Of a stretch of DNA of 64,000 nt, positions 34,941-45,590 are shown piece after piece. The stretch covers positions 493,148 through 557,147 of the forward strand of contig CH002076.1 of NCBI GenBank assembly GCA_000149265.1, read 5' to 3'. The position numbers and the translations under genes are program-made. Position 1 is the stretch's first letter. Each line of letters opens with the position of its first letter. The notes beneath the pieces are model-generated. The model was not told the DNA's origin. It ran no database searches and was given only the letters and a program-made list of their open reading frames with translations. Origin of the DNA: Ciona savignyi. Its lineage: Eukaryota; Chordata; Ascidiacea; Phlebobranchia; Cionidae.

Positions 34941-36758
34941 CCTTAAAGATTATACAACAAACTGCAAAAGCTTTGGTAAGTCGACAATTGGTGTGAGGTA
35001 ATCTGACAAATATTAAATTTTCCGCGTTTTCCCATTCGCTATACGATAAAACATGAATATCCTATATTTTATATATCAACTACCACTTTTGAATGGTGAT
35101 TTAGAAATCGCTTACATGATCATATTTGTTATGCACTGTAATATCTATGTAATTTTTATTCACAATGTTCGATCACGAAACTTGTTGCCAACTTAATTAG
35201 TTCCAAACCAATTATAGAACAGTTTTAACGGGAAATGACTCATAAGAATTATGGTTGCGTTTACGTTGCGTCACTGTAGAAACTGAAATTTTCGTGATAA
35301 ACTGAAGTCTTTAAAAACCTACTAAAATGATTAGTTTTAAGACACGCATGGTAGAATGTTGCATAAACTCAGACGAACCCACATGTAAACCCGCATAACC
35401 CTACTTTGGTACACCGGATCGAACGCAATTACATACATGCTTTCGAGCTTATAGATTGTGGAAACACGACAGGTGCCATTTGCAGCTGTTGCCTTAGTCC
35501 CATTGACGTAACAACCACGGAAATACGATTAGGTGAAGCAAAACGAATTTCGGGCTGCATGTGCATAATATAATTTTTGCAACAACATTGGGCTTGCAGA
35601 TTCCCCGTGTGGCTATAGCATGTAATACCTGATAAATGTAGGTTTAATTTAAAGCTAATCAACTCAACGCCTGATTCGGGCATCGATTCATCGATTTCTT
35701 GTCTCATTGGAAGGCCTTCACTTTCAGTTCAATAGTGACGTCATTTTAAAAGCTTCGCTGCTCGCTGCCTATGACGTAATGCCCCTGGGTGTCCAAACTA
35801 CCACATTTGGCGCTGTGTTTGCAGTGTTCAAACCCATCACTTTGACAATTCAATAATGTTAACATTTTATTCAACATCTGGTGTTTAGAAAATATAAGAT
35901 TTTTAACTGCGCTTATTTGAACGTTTTTTTGTTCTTTATTTTACTTATCTTTTATATACGCACTTTTGTTTATTTACTTTTTTATTTTCGTTTTAATATA
36001 TGCACTTTTGAACATTCACTTTTGGTTTGGTTTACGATTTTAAAAAGTTTGGTGCTTTTATCCTTTTGCCTTTATTCTGTCAAACTTGTTTAGGTCCGAC
36101 AGAAAAGCAATGTGTCTTTAAAATCAAGTTATTTAAAATAGATACGAAAAAATAGAAATAATAAGGAGATCGTCCGATAGTTTTGTGTAACACATTCAAC
36201 CACTAGGCACAATAAACGTGCGCCAAGTTAAAGATACAACGAAGTCCACTGTTTTTGACCTACCCTTTCGTCTAAAGCAGGGATGTCCAACCTTTTATTG
36301 TAATGGGCCGCATTTCCACTTGAAATAATTCAATAGGCCGCAGAACCTTTTAAATTTCAAGAAAAAATGGTACATAAAGAAACAATTAAAAACCATTAAT
36401 TTATAATCCTGTATATCTGTTGCTCCCATACTTATAGCCTACTATTACCGCGTCCCTAAAAGCTGACTGGTACATTTTAATTAGGCAAAGATTCAAAGTT
36501 CAAAATACTACTTGGAGTGAAAATAACTATCGGGCCGCACAAAAATCTCAGGTGGGCCGCAGGTTGGACATCCCTGGTCTAAAGGTTCGGCGCAAATGCT
36601 AATCCGCAGGACGAATGAATATGTACGGAAACAAAAATCAATTAGAACTTGACGATCTAAAGTATTTTAATATTCATCCGAATAATATACGAACAGTTTA
36701 TGTAATTAAAGTGGCAATCAAAAGCAATTAAAAATAAACAATTCAACTTTACAGGAGC
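34941..36758. other. Non-coding interval with a MITE
   Basis: It holds TGACGTCA at 35736, a T-rich stretch at 35.88-36.09 kb and the hAT-type MITE at 36278-36576. The minus-strand frame 35429-35707 resembles nothing known and has no splice support. Confidence 0.45.
36278..36576. mobile_element. hAT-type MITE with perfect 8-bp target duplication
   Basis: The 299-bp element starts CAGGGATGTCCAACCT and ends with its inverse, with GGGCCGCA blocks at both inner ends. The flanks GTCTAAAG (36270-36277 and 36577-36584) are identical. No coding capacity. Confidence 0.95.
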
Positions 36759-39700
36759 TCATGCTATTGCCTTCGATTCAGTGTTTATAACTTTCTTTCT
36801 AACAAATCTTTGTCTCCAATCACCAAACGAGTATATCACCGAAGCTATACCAACCAATGCATTTGCATCATAGATAAGAGCAACGTAAATTATGGGGTCC
36901 GCTTCCAATAGAAATGTTCCAACAATTGCCCCAATGTCACTCGCAGTTACCATTGCAATGGCTATCAATATTCTTCGGATAAGTATCCTCACTTGCTCGA
37001 CACTGTTCTTTTTTCTTGGTCCACTAGTCGGTTGCCTCTTTGAAAGAGTGGCCAAACTAGAATTTCGGGAGTTACTTGGCAGTTTTTTTAGTAAAGGGTA
37101 GAGAAGTAAAGCAGCGAATGCAGGCTGGAAAATTATAGTGAATATCAATCCAGCGCTTGACCTTGCGGATTGTGAAATTTTGCCCATATCGGCAAAAACA
37201 CAACCCTGGCTACTTGGCTTAACTTTAATGGTTACGAAGTTTAGCACAAACAGACTCCCAAAGAGCATCAGCATTAATGCTAAGAGAATTCTACCACCGT
37301 AGATCCTAACTTTCTTGTGTGGAAGGTGCCTCAGTGCTGAATGAGACTGTACAATGTACTGTCGCAACCACAGCATAAGATACACGAAAAATAAGGAACC
37401 TCCATAGCCGCATATAGCAGTGATGCTAAATGTTGTACATGCCACATAGCTGTAGGTACCGAAGAATAAATCAAGTTGGTTGACAAGCCCTTTGAACACA
37501 GCACAGAAGGTGCACATAATCGTCATATATCGCAACCTGCAATGAAGAAAGGGATGCTGTTATCCGAGCTTCTTTAAAAAATGTTTAATTATTACACATT
37601 ATAAACAATTTACCACTTAACAGCCTATTCAGCAGAATCCTAAAAATAGAAATCTAAAGCAATTTCCGAATTAAAGCAAGCGACTAGCGCCATCTCGGAG
37701 AAAATTATATATGTTATCTTTTTCTTGATTGTTTTTTTGTATAAAATAACAAGGCATTGGCGAGTATGTTGACAAAAAAATCGTTTTTAACCTTTTTTCT
37801 GCCCATTAACAATCAGAAAAAATATTCCTACAAAAGGGGCGATGTATACATAATGCCCATATTCTATTTAAGTAGCGAATTAATCTAACTGAAGTGTTTC
37901 AACCATCGTCTTTGAACTAAAAGCGCAAATGAAAATTTACACACGAAAGTTATAAACAGGATTGTAGCAACCACATGTATGTACCAACATGTTTGTGGGT
38001 AATCAATAAAACAGGACAGACACAATTTTGATTGATGGCATATTAGCACCATCAATGATAGCATAAAAAATGATCTTTATGGTTATACTTGTGAATGGAA
38101 AACCCAAGGAAATTAACACATCGGGAATCGTCAGATCACCTCGAGACCACCGGTTACCGGATCTATTGCATATTGTGGTGTGTATGATTAACTCTTTGCC
38201 TCCCAACTCGCGATATATCGCGAGTTGGTGAACAAACATGGTGTCCCGCGTCCCTATATATAGGGGCAAATCTAAAATGCGATTTCTCCGCAACGCGTAA
38301 TGTTAGAGAGCTCAGCTATGGCTCATTCGATCAAGGAAAGCCTGAAATTTATTCTCTGTAATTATCTTGGAGAAATATTCAAAATGTGAGGAGTGATAGC
38401 CTTTCTTTTTCAAGGCTTCGCCTGTGTTTTTGCTGAATTTTACACGAGTTTACACGTGACTAACTCAGCGAATAGGAGTCGTGTTAAATTGGGGAGAAGC
38501 TCTTTTTGTCAAGCAAGTGTTTCTTTACATTCTCTGTGAATTTCGTGCCGTTGAGATAAAAAGGAGAGCGTTGGTCGACGTTTTCGCAGCAGGCGGTTAT
38601 GCTTCGTGTTCACCAAAGCATGAATCCAGCTGGGCCTGCTGAGCGCACGATAAAGAAAAAGGCGGCGAGACTAGCTAGTTCGGTGTGCCCTGCTTTGAAG
38701 AATATTGGATATAGTATTTGCGTTTGTTTGGTTTTGTATGCCCTTTTTACACTTCCTTCACTGTTCTTTTTTATACTTTTTACTATTTTAGTTCTACAAA
38801 ACTAAAAACTTCAATGCGTTTTGGTTCAAGTTTTCATAATATAGTCAGAAAAAAGGGAAATTTCAATTACAAATAGTAAAAAAACTACTGAAGATAGAAA
38901 TACAGTTCGAATTTTCCTGAGTACAAAAACTATTAGACAATCTACATTCCAATTTTCATATCATTTGGGCATTCCAATAATAAGTGAGTATTTCGTTTGT
39001 CAGTGCACCTCAAATTTTTCAAAGTCGAGCAGAATTTTCTTTGCATAAAAAGTGGTGTTCACTAAAGTTTACATAATATATTCTTTATTAGAGGTAGATT
39101 TTAGATGTGCAGCTTGTTTAAAAGAGGGATAAATTATCTTTCCAACCATACTAAATATTAAATCATAGCATAAACTTTAGAAAAACTGTGCTAATTTGAA
39201 AATGACTAAAAATTGTAAAAAACACTGCGGGACAGCATGTTTGAATTAATGCATTTGGCCGGGAGTGAAAGAGTTAAGACGCTCCTTCAATTTAGTAGAA
39301 CCCGCATTTATCCACTGGGTACAAGCAGTGTCTGTTAAGTGTTCTGACCAAGGACAAACGCACTCACCCATCATGCTAATCAGTCGGATAAAATGATCTA
39401 CAACGGCAGCAAAATGTAACCAACCCAGCGATTTAACTCTGTTAACTTTATCAAATAAAACAAGCAGGTATTATGTTATCTTTTATAAACAAAGAACCGG
39501 GACTATATGGGTTGGTGGTATGTTGTTACATTTTTATCATAATGAAACGACAAGCTCAATTGTCATCAAAGTTTCAAACAAAAACAATTAAAATATGGAA
39601 AGTGAATAACATTTGTTTCTGCAAGCACAAACTTAAACTTAATATACATGTTCCATTATTGATAAAGTATTTATGTCAGTATACACAAAAGAGTAACAAA

Positions 39701-40475
39701 GAAAAATGATTGGTTTGTGGGTTTGATTTCCATTAGAGACGTCCAAATATATCATTACATTGACTTCGAATTGATATTTTTACTTAGTGGTCGACTTTTT
39801 GGGGGGACAGATAAAAGTTTTACTGCCGTATAATACACCCCAAAATTTGTCACTGCATATATCTAATACATATTAGCTAACACATCTAAATAGTTCAACT
39901 CATTGGTACCTTTTATTTCTGCTATTATAAGCTGTTAAATTTTAAGTGCGATTGTGTTGTATGTATATTTTTTCCTGTATCATTATCATTATTTAATAAA
40001 CTTTAATTTTAAACTTGTGGCTTGATTATAAGAAGAATAACAAACCGTGAATGTACAGCTATAGAAACAATTTGACCTTGTATTGCACGCCCGCCGTGTT
40101 GCACAACGTGTATAATTCAAGTATGGTTTTGCCACGGGGAAGGCAGCAAATTTAAAAATAAGCGAATTAACGAAAACAAAACAGGTCCTAGTTTAAAAAC
40201 TAATTCGCTACTTACCACTTTTGTTTTTGTTTTCTCGACTTGGAAGCCAGCTCAACTTGTCGGGAAGTCGGTGGTACAAAGGAAGTCTCCGTAATAGAGG
40301 AGTTGTTCCTGCTAGTCGTCTTGCTTTGCAACTGGCGTTCGTAAATCACAAGGCAAATCAGAACATACGTACAGATTATTGTCATAATAGTGGACGCAAT
40401 TTGGCAGCTTATCCACTGTAAACTGCCCCAATCACGCCGTGTCGAATTGTTATTGCTACTTTCGTTTAAATCCAT
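36759..40475 (-). CDS. Orphan seven-transmembrane receptor-like protein
   Basis: Two exons on the minus strand, 40216-40475 and 36759-37536, join in phase 2 across a 2.7-kb intron (donor GTAAGT, acceptor CATTGCAG) to give about 345 residues. Seven hydrophobic segments are visible: WISCQIASTIMTIICTYVLI; MTIMCTFCAVFKGL; a third ending LFFVYLMLWL; ILLALMLMLFGSLFVLNFV; AGLIFTIIFQPAFAALLLY; ILIAIAMVTASDIGAIVG; and IYDANALVGIASVIYSFGDW. The N-terminus has NESSNNNST glycosylation sites, loop 1 is long and Ser/Thr rich, loop 3 is basic and Ser rich, and the tail is short. I do not see a DRY or NPxxY motif, so it is not an evident rhodopsin-class GPCR; topology fits a receptor but the family is unknown. 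A 3' splice site (TTTTTCAG ending at 40494) lies 18 bases before the ATG and may accept a spliced leader. Confidence 0.75.
38071..39396 (-). mobile_element. SINE copy split by a piggyBac-like element
   Basis: Parts 38071-38187 (GTGAATGGAAAACCCAAGG.., TCAGATCACCTCG) and 39278-39396 (GCTCCTTCAATTTAGTAGAA, CACTGGGTACAAGCAGTGTC) join into one minus-oriented SINE after excision of the inserted element. It lies in the 7TM intron. Confidence 0.8.
38192..39273. mobile_element. Non-autonomous piggyBac-like element at TTAA
   Basis: The 1082-bp insert is flanked by TTAA on both sides (38188-38191, 39274-39277). The ends are CTCTTTGCCTCCC and, inverted, CTCTTTCACTCCC, which fit the piggyBac TIR pattern (C.CTTTG.CT..C). 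Just inside the left end is a perfect 22-bp palindrome centred on CGATATATCG (about 38208-38229). One frame (38599-38805) is hydrophobic at its end and resembles no transposase. Confidence 0.88.
39397..40010. repeat. SINE companion module, diverged
   Basis: TTTGTTTCTGCAAGCACAAAC and TTTGTCACTGCATATATCTAATAC match the modules at 16.7-17.2 kb and 22.9 kb, again directly beside a SINE. The copy is strongly diverged. Confidence 0.45.
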
Positions 40476-40493
40476 GGTATGCAATTTCTAGTG

Positions 40494-43400
40494 CTGAAAA
40501 AGAATTTCTGAAGTACATATACTAATGTAAAGTGAAAATAATATTTATCTTTAAACTTAATTTAAATTTTGTTTTTCGTATGGTAATTGTAGGAAACTTT
40601 TTCTGATGCAGGGGTATAGGTTAACTTTGTCCCTGAGGCAATACTTTTCCATGACTTCATACCAATAATTGTGAACTTGACGCTTATCAAATTTAAACAG
40701 AACTTAACTCTGTCAAATAATAACTTTTTTTCAAATAGGTTAATTCTAAAAGACGAAAATATTAATCAATAAAAATTAAGTACAAAGCTAGATAAAAGTC
40801 CTCCATAGTCCAAATTGTCATTACGATATTGGCGATTAGTAACACTTTTCTTCGTTCTTATACTTTTAAACTCAGAGCCGGGTTTGGGATTATTTACATA
40901 AACTTCTATATTTCTAGATTTCTGTAGTTCCATATTTACGTATTTTAGAGCGGTCCCACTCAATAACAGGTACGCGTGGTGCATAAGCTTACGTTAGACA
41001 TAAAAACCCGCAAGTTCGTGATCGTTTATATAGCTATATTTCGATTTCCCGATTTAAGACATCTTAAAATACACTAACGAATTAATTACGGAAAGTTCCA
41101 CCTAATTTTAACTGCGCAAAGCTGTCCACTCCCTTTCACATTCATATCTATTTCGCATGAAATAAAAATTTTGTTTTAAGATTCAGCAAATGATATTAAA
41201 ACTGCACCTCAAGAAGACGTAATGTGGTAAAGAAATGCACAAACTGAATGAACGCGGTTTTGCTATTCACAGTCTTATTTATTGCTTCCATATAAATTGA
41301 ACGTATGAATATGCTCCTGCTCAAGGGCTGTGATGCGTAGCGGATATTAGCTTATTGTTCTCAATTTAACAGAAAGATCACGTACCATATGTATCCGCGT
41401 ACAATGTATAAGTACAGCAAGTAGCATCACATAAAAATAGACAGTTTTTACAATATTGTTCAGAAATAAGTAAATCGGTAAGTTAAATTGATTAAAAATT
41501 GTAAAGTGATTTAAAAATACAAAGCGACCCTATATTTGTTAAGTAATTTATAGTCTTTTAAAACAGGACTATATTTAAACAAAATTACCAATCCAAATTA
41601 CACGATGATAACGCTCACATACCTGAAAACCTCAACAATGGTTAACAGTGATGAGCTAACACCTGTCGACCGGGAAACTTACACAATGGTAAGGGTGGAA
41701 GTAGAACCATAAAAAAAATGAACACTATAAAATGGTGGTTAGTTGGGTTAGTTTACTTTACGTTTTATCGATGGAAATATGAAAAAGAATCTCAATAATA
41801 TGGTTAAAAAAACGGAAAATGACAAAAACATAAATGTTGATCCCGAGTCCCTATTTCTCCCAGTAGTGTTGTACATAATCAATGACGCATGAGAGGTATA
41901 TGCATGAGAGGTATATTTAACAAATCCATGGCAGGTATTATATATATCGAGTTCTATTGAAATATTTAATATTTGAATAAAATACCAAAACGATCTAAAG
42001 GCGAAATTTAAAAACTACCTCTAGTTTATACTGTAATTGCTGTAATCATAGTCTATAAATAGTTTAAAATTAACTCTTTCCTTTCTTTTCCTTATTCCTG
42101 TTATATATATGCTTCTGTGATAATATTATATATTTTATAACCACGTTATTGTCACTAACGTTTTACAAATAGTTCCCTGCACCAAATCTGTTTTCACATA
42201 TTTCAAAAAGTCGAATACTGAGGCTTTGTTTATAAATTTACGGCTGCTCGATTCCTAGCATTTTACCGGTTCTTGTCGACGTAAGTCTCAACTGTGACTA
42301 AACGAAAATGCCTTTAATGACCACGACCGAAATATTTAACTATTAGCTCATTAGTCAGCAACGTACATAGCAAAAAGATTACTTCTTTTCAAAATTAAAA
42401 TTGCCTTCCCACGTATATATATATATATATATATATAATTGAAATAAATGTTTTGTTGGCGATGTTAGGTTTGTTCATTAAGATATTTTAAATAACAATT
42501 TGTTGTTTTAGATCCTAAAATAAATAAAATGGTAAATATATTTTAAATTTTTTTTCGTTATTTATATGACCACACATTTTAAGATTTTCTATTGGGCCTA
42601 TTCCAGTATTTTCGTTGTTATTTGATTGGCTTATTCTCTGACATTGTTGGTTAACTTTGTTTGATTAAACCAAGTTTTGAGAAGTTGAATACGTATAAAA
42701 TAAATTAGGAATGCACGATGGAATTAAACAATAACCCAGTTTACCACGCAAATCTTCTAAATTATAAAATACATTACTAAACAAAATACACTATTACCCC
42801 TTGTATAAATAAATCAAATTTAACACTTAAAACTAAAATAAATCAAATGGATACGGCGTACAGTCAAAATGGGTTTTATAACGAGTGGTGGTTTGTTTAA
42901 CTTGTTGAAAATTTTTAGTTTTGCTTTACTTTTATATTTTAGGAAAGATTTTTTTTATTAAAGATTTAAGTAAGTTTCTTTCAATTTCTCTTCGTTTCAT
43001 CCATAAAATATCGATTATAACAATAAATATCAGCGGAGGAAAAATGACATTTTCTTTAATGTTTTACCAAAACATCCTGAAATAGTCATTGGTATTTCTA
43101 CCAACAACCATTTTAACTCATTCTAGCCGAACACCAGTAAAGCGTTTTCCTGGTGTTATCGTTGTGTCCGGCCCGTTAGTCTGGCCGTTAAGTGCGTCGC
43201 CTTTCAGTCGAAAGGTTGCAGTTGCAAAACGGGTCGCTAGCTAGTCGGTTGTGTCCATGGGCAAGACACTTCACGGATTTTGCCTTAACCAAGCGGATTA
43301 ATATGTTCTACCAAATTAAAGAAACGTGTCTATCATACACAACACACTTAATAGCTCCGGTAACCAGACGGTGGGCGCGAGGTGATCTGACGATTGCCCG

Positions 43401-44665
43401 TGTTAACCCCCTTGGTTTTCCCATTCGCGGGGATAAACATGAATATTCTATCCTAGTCAGGATAAATTCAATTTTTAGAATAAAAAAATGGTTTAATCTG
43501 TACCCGAATATGTGAATATGTAAAATAAGTTGGATATTGTGATGGTTAAATTGCTATGAACAAGTTTTTTTATTTAGAATTATGTAGGCCTAGATTAATT
43601 AGACGCGGCCCAACATGAATCGGTCAGTGTGAAATTGGTTAATGCTCAACTTAATACCATGATCAGTTCAGAAAACGCTCGTTGCTTTGTTTAAGCACAC
43701 AATAATACTAAACGCGTTAAAAACTATAAATAGCAAAAGATAAATCAAACTACTGATATATTTGATTATAAAAAAATTTGGTTTTATAATCATAGTATAT
43801 TTCTACTTAGTAAAAATAAATGATGATATAGTTTCAATTTGGGGGAATATTGTCGTTAAGGGGGACGCCCGTCAGTCATCCGAAAAATTCGCCGTTGCTT
43901 TAGCGATTGTTTTCAAACGCTCTCTTTAGAGTTTTTAGACTAAAGCTTAGTAAAATGTTGAGGTTGTTTTTGTAAATTCTCACATGGCCTATTACATTTC
44001 TGTTTATATGTTTTAAGTAATTTTTGTTTGTTTAAATATTAGCCTGATCAGTTTATACCGGTTGCTATCCTGATGGACATTTGACAATAAAACGAAAATT
44101 ATTGCAGTTGCCAGTATCTCCAATATAATATTTACACTTTTTTTAGTATTCATAAATTTATGGGAATTATCGGTACCTTCTTGACTTTAAGTTGTAAAAA
44201 AAATCGTTTTTTTGTGTTACTGCCTTTTGTACTTGCATCCGGGTACAACAATAAAATTAATTAAAATAAAAATTGTGTTAAAAGTTAAGAATTAAGTTTA
44301 TAAACTTCTTGGCTTGTTAATGTGTATCTTCTCTTTGTAGCCCATTGTTGGTTCCTCGTTTTTTGAAAATCAATGATTGATTCAACAGAATGTATGCTTT
44401 ACAATGCACAATGAATCACAGTTTTTTTATTGCATTTACATACAAAGTTTGCAACAAAGTATGACTTCGATTTACATGGCTGTAATTGACATTATTATTT
44501 AAGAATATTAAAATCACAAACATGCAGTTTAAAACAGTACTGATTTTGACAAAACACCTGCAGATATACCGGTAAGCGGTACCAGTTTAGTGTATGAAGC
44601 TAACATCCATTTAAATTTTTTAAAATTATCTTTAGCATCATTATTAAATTAAAATGATCTCTTTC
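40494..44665. other. Intergenic region between 7TM and DYNLRB genes
   Basis: AT-rich and mostly featureless. It holds a (TA)n microsatellite at 42414-42437 and a SINE at 43165-43471. The frame 40766-40984 (minus) is unlike any known protein. I see nothing else. Confidence 0.5.
43165..43471 (+). mobile_element. tRNA-derived SINE copy, plus strand
   Basis: One of the two best plus-strand copies: head GGCCGTTAAGTGCGTCGCC, TCAGTCGAAAGGTTGCAG, then TCGCTAGCTAGTCGGTTGTG, GGGCAAGACACTTCACGGA, AAGCGGATTAAT, GGTGATCTGACGATTGCCCG and the CATTCGCGGGGATAAACATG tail region ending TATCCTA. Confidence 0.85.
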
Positions 44666-44736
44666 ATCCCAGATATTTTAAAACCAATAACCGGTTAGAT
44701 AAAAAACACAAAGCTAAATTGACCAAAGATATAAAA

Positions 44737-45027
44737 ATGTCTGAAGTTGAAGAAACAATCAAAAGAATCCAGAGTCACAAAGGGGTCATCGGCACTATAG
44801 TTGTAAACTCTGAAGGAATTCCAATCCGTACTACATTGGACAACTCAACTACTGTGCACTATGCCGGGCTCATCCACCAGCTAACGCTAAAATCTCGCAG
44901 CACAATCCGTGATATTGACCCACAGGATGATCTGACATTTCTTCGTCTTCGTTCCAAGAAACATGAAATCATGGTGGCGCCAGACAAAGAATATCTGCTG
45001 ATTGTTATTCAAAACCCAACTGAATAA
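44737..45027 (+). CDS. DYNLRB: Dynein light chain roadblock (DYNLRB)
   Basis: Roadblock/LC7 light chains are dimeric subunits that bind the dynein intermediate chain in cytoplasmic and axonemal dynein. The 96-residue product from ATG 44737 matches the family over its full length (vertebrate form 96 residues): [55 protein letters not shown] and [20 protein letters not shown]. There is no intron, unlike vertebrate orthologues, yet the frame is intact. A T-rich CATCCCAG 3' splice site ending at 44673 could accept a spliced leader. The stop TAA (45025-45027) lies inside an AATAAA (45023-45028). Confidence 0.96.
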   Translation: MSEVEETIKRIQSHKGVIGTIVVNSEGIPIRTTLDNSTTVHYAGLIHQLTLKSRSTIRDIDPQDDLTFLRLRSKKHEIMVAPDKEYLLIVIQNPTE

Positions 45028-45167
45028 AATGGTCCCGAACTTTTTGGGAATTGTGTTCTTGTAATAATGCATTTTCTCTATTTACTCCTGTCTTGTAAAT
45101 GTAAGGTTGTAACTGTTTTCAACAAAGCATGGTGTTGGTTAATTTTGTCATGCACCATGCCAATTGA

Positions 45168-45267
45168 NNNNNNNNNNNNNNNNNNNNNNNNNNNNNNNNN
45201 NNNNNNNNNNNNNNNNNNNNNNNNNNNNNNNNNNNNNNNNNNNNNNNNNNNNNNNNNNNNNNNNNNN
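45168..45267. other. Assembly gap, 100 N
   Basis: Exactly 100 undetermined bases, the usual placeholder for a scaffold gap of unknown size. It may hide the first exon of the TRPV gene. Confidence 0.99.
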
Positions 45268-45420
45268 ATATTCATGTTTATCTTTTAGCTGGGTTCAGTC
45301 AATGTAGTTAAATATTTTGTTCAATGACACAACCGACTAGCTAGAGACCAGTTCAGAACCTGCAACTCTTCGATTATAAAACACACTTATCCACCAGCCT
45401 AATAGGTTGGACAAAGTTAT
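45268..45420 (-). mobile_element. Truncated SINE at the gap edge
   Basis: ATATTCATGTTTATC, GCTGGGTTCAG, GACACAACCGACTAGCTAG and GACCAGTTC blocks match the minus-strand SINE, with the middle deleted. Its repetitiveness is a likely cause of the adjacent gap. Confidence 0.7.
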
Positions 45421-45590
45421 ATATACTGGTACCAACAATTGTTTATATCTCATAAAAACTGTCAGCTAAAATGTGCTATTCCAAAAAGCAATGAGATAGA
45501 CAGAATTCTTGTACAAGGCACTTAATAATTTTCCATACCAGGTTATATTACGTATCCCTTCTATACAACACACATGTTTATTTTTTACAG

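Noticed and set aside
35429..35707. 92-residue minus-strand frame
   Set aside because: No similarity recognised, no upstream splice acceptor or context; likely random.
38599..38805. Frame inside the piggyBac-like element as a transposase remnant
   Set aside because: Too short and hydrophobic at its end; lacks any DDD transposase motif I can see.
40766..40984. 72-residue minus-strand frame upstream of the 7TM gene
   Set aside because: Could be an exon, but no partner exons or homology were found.
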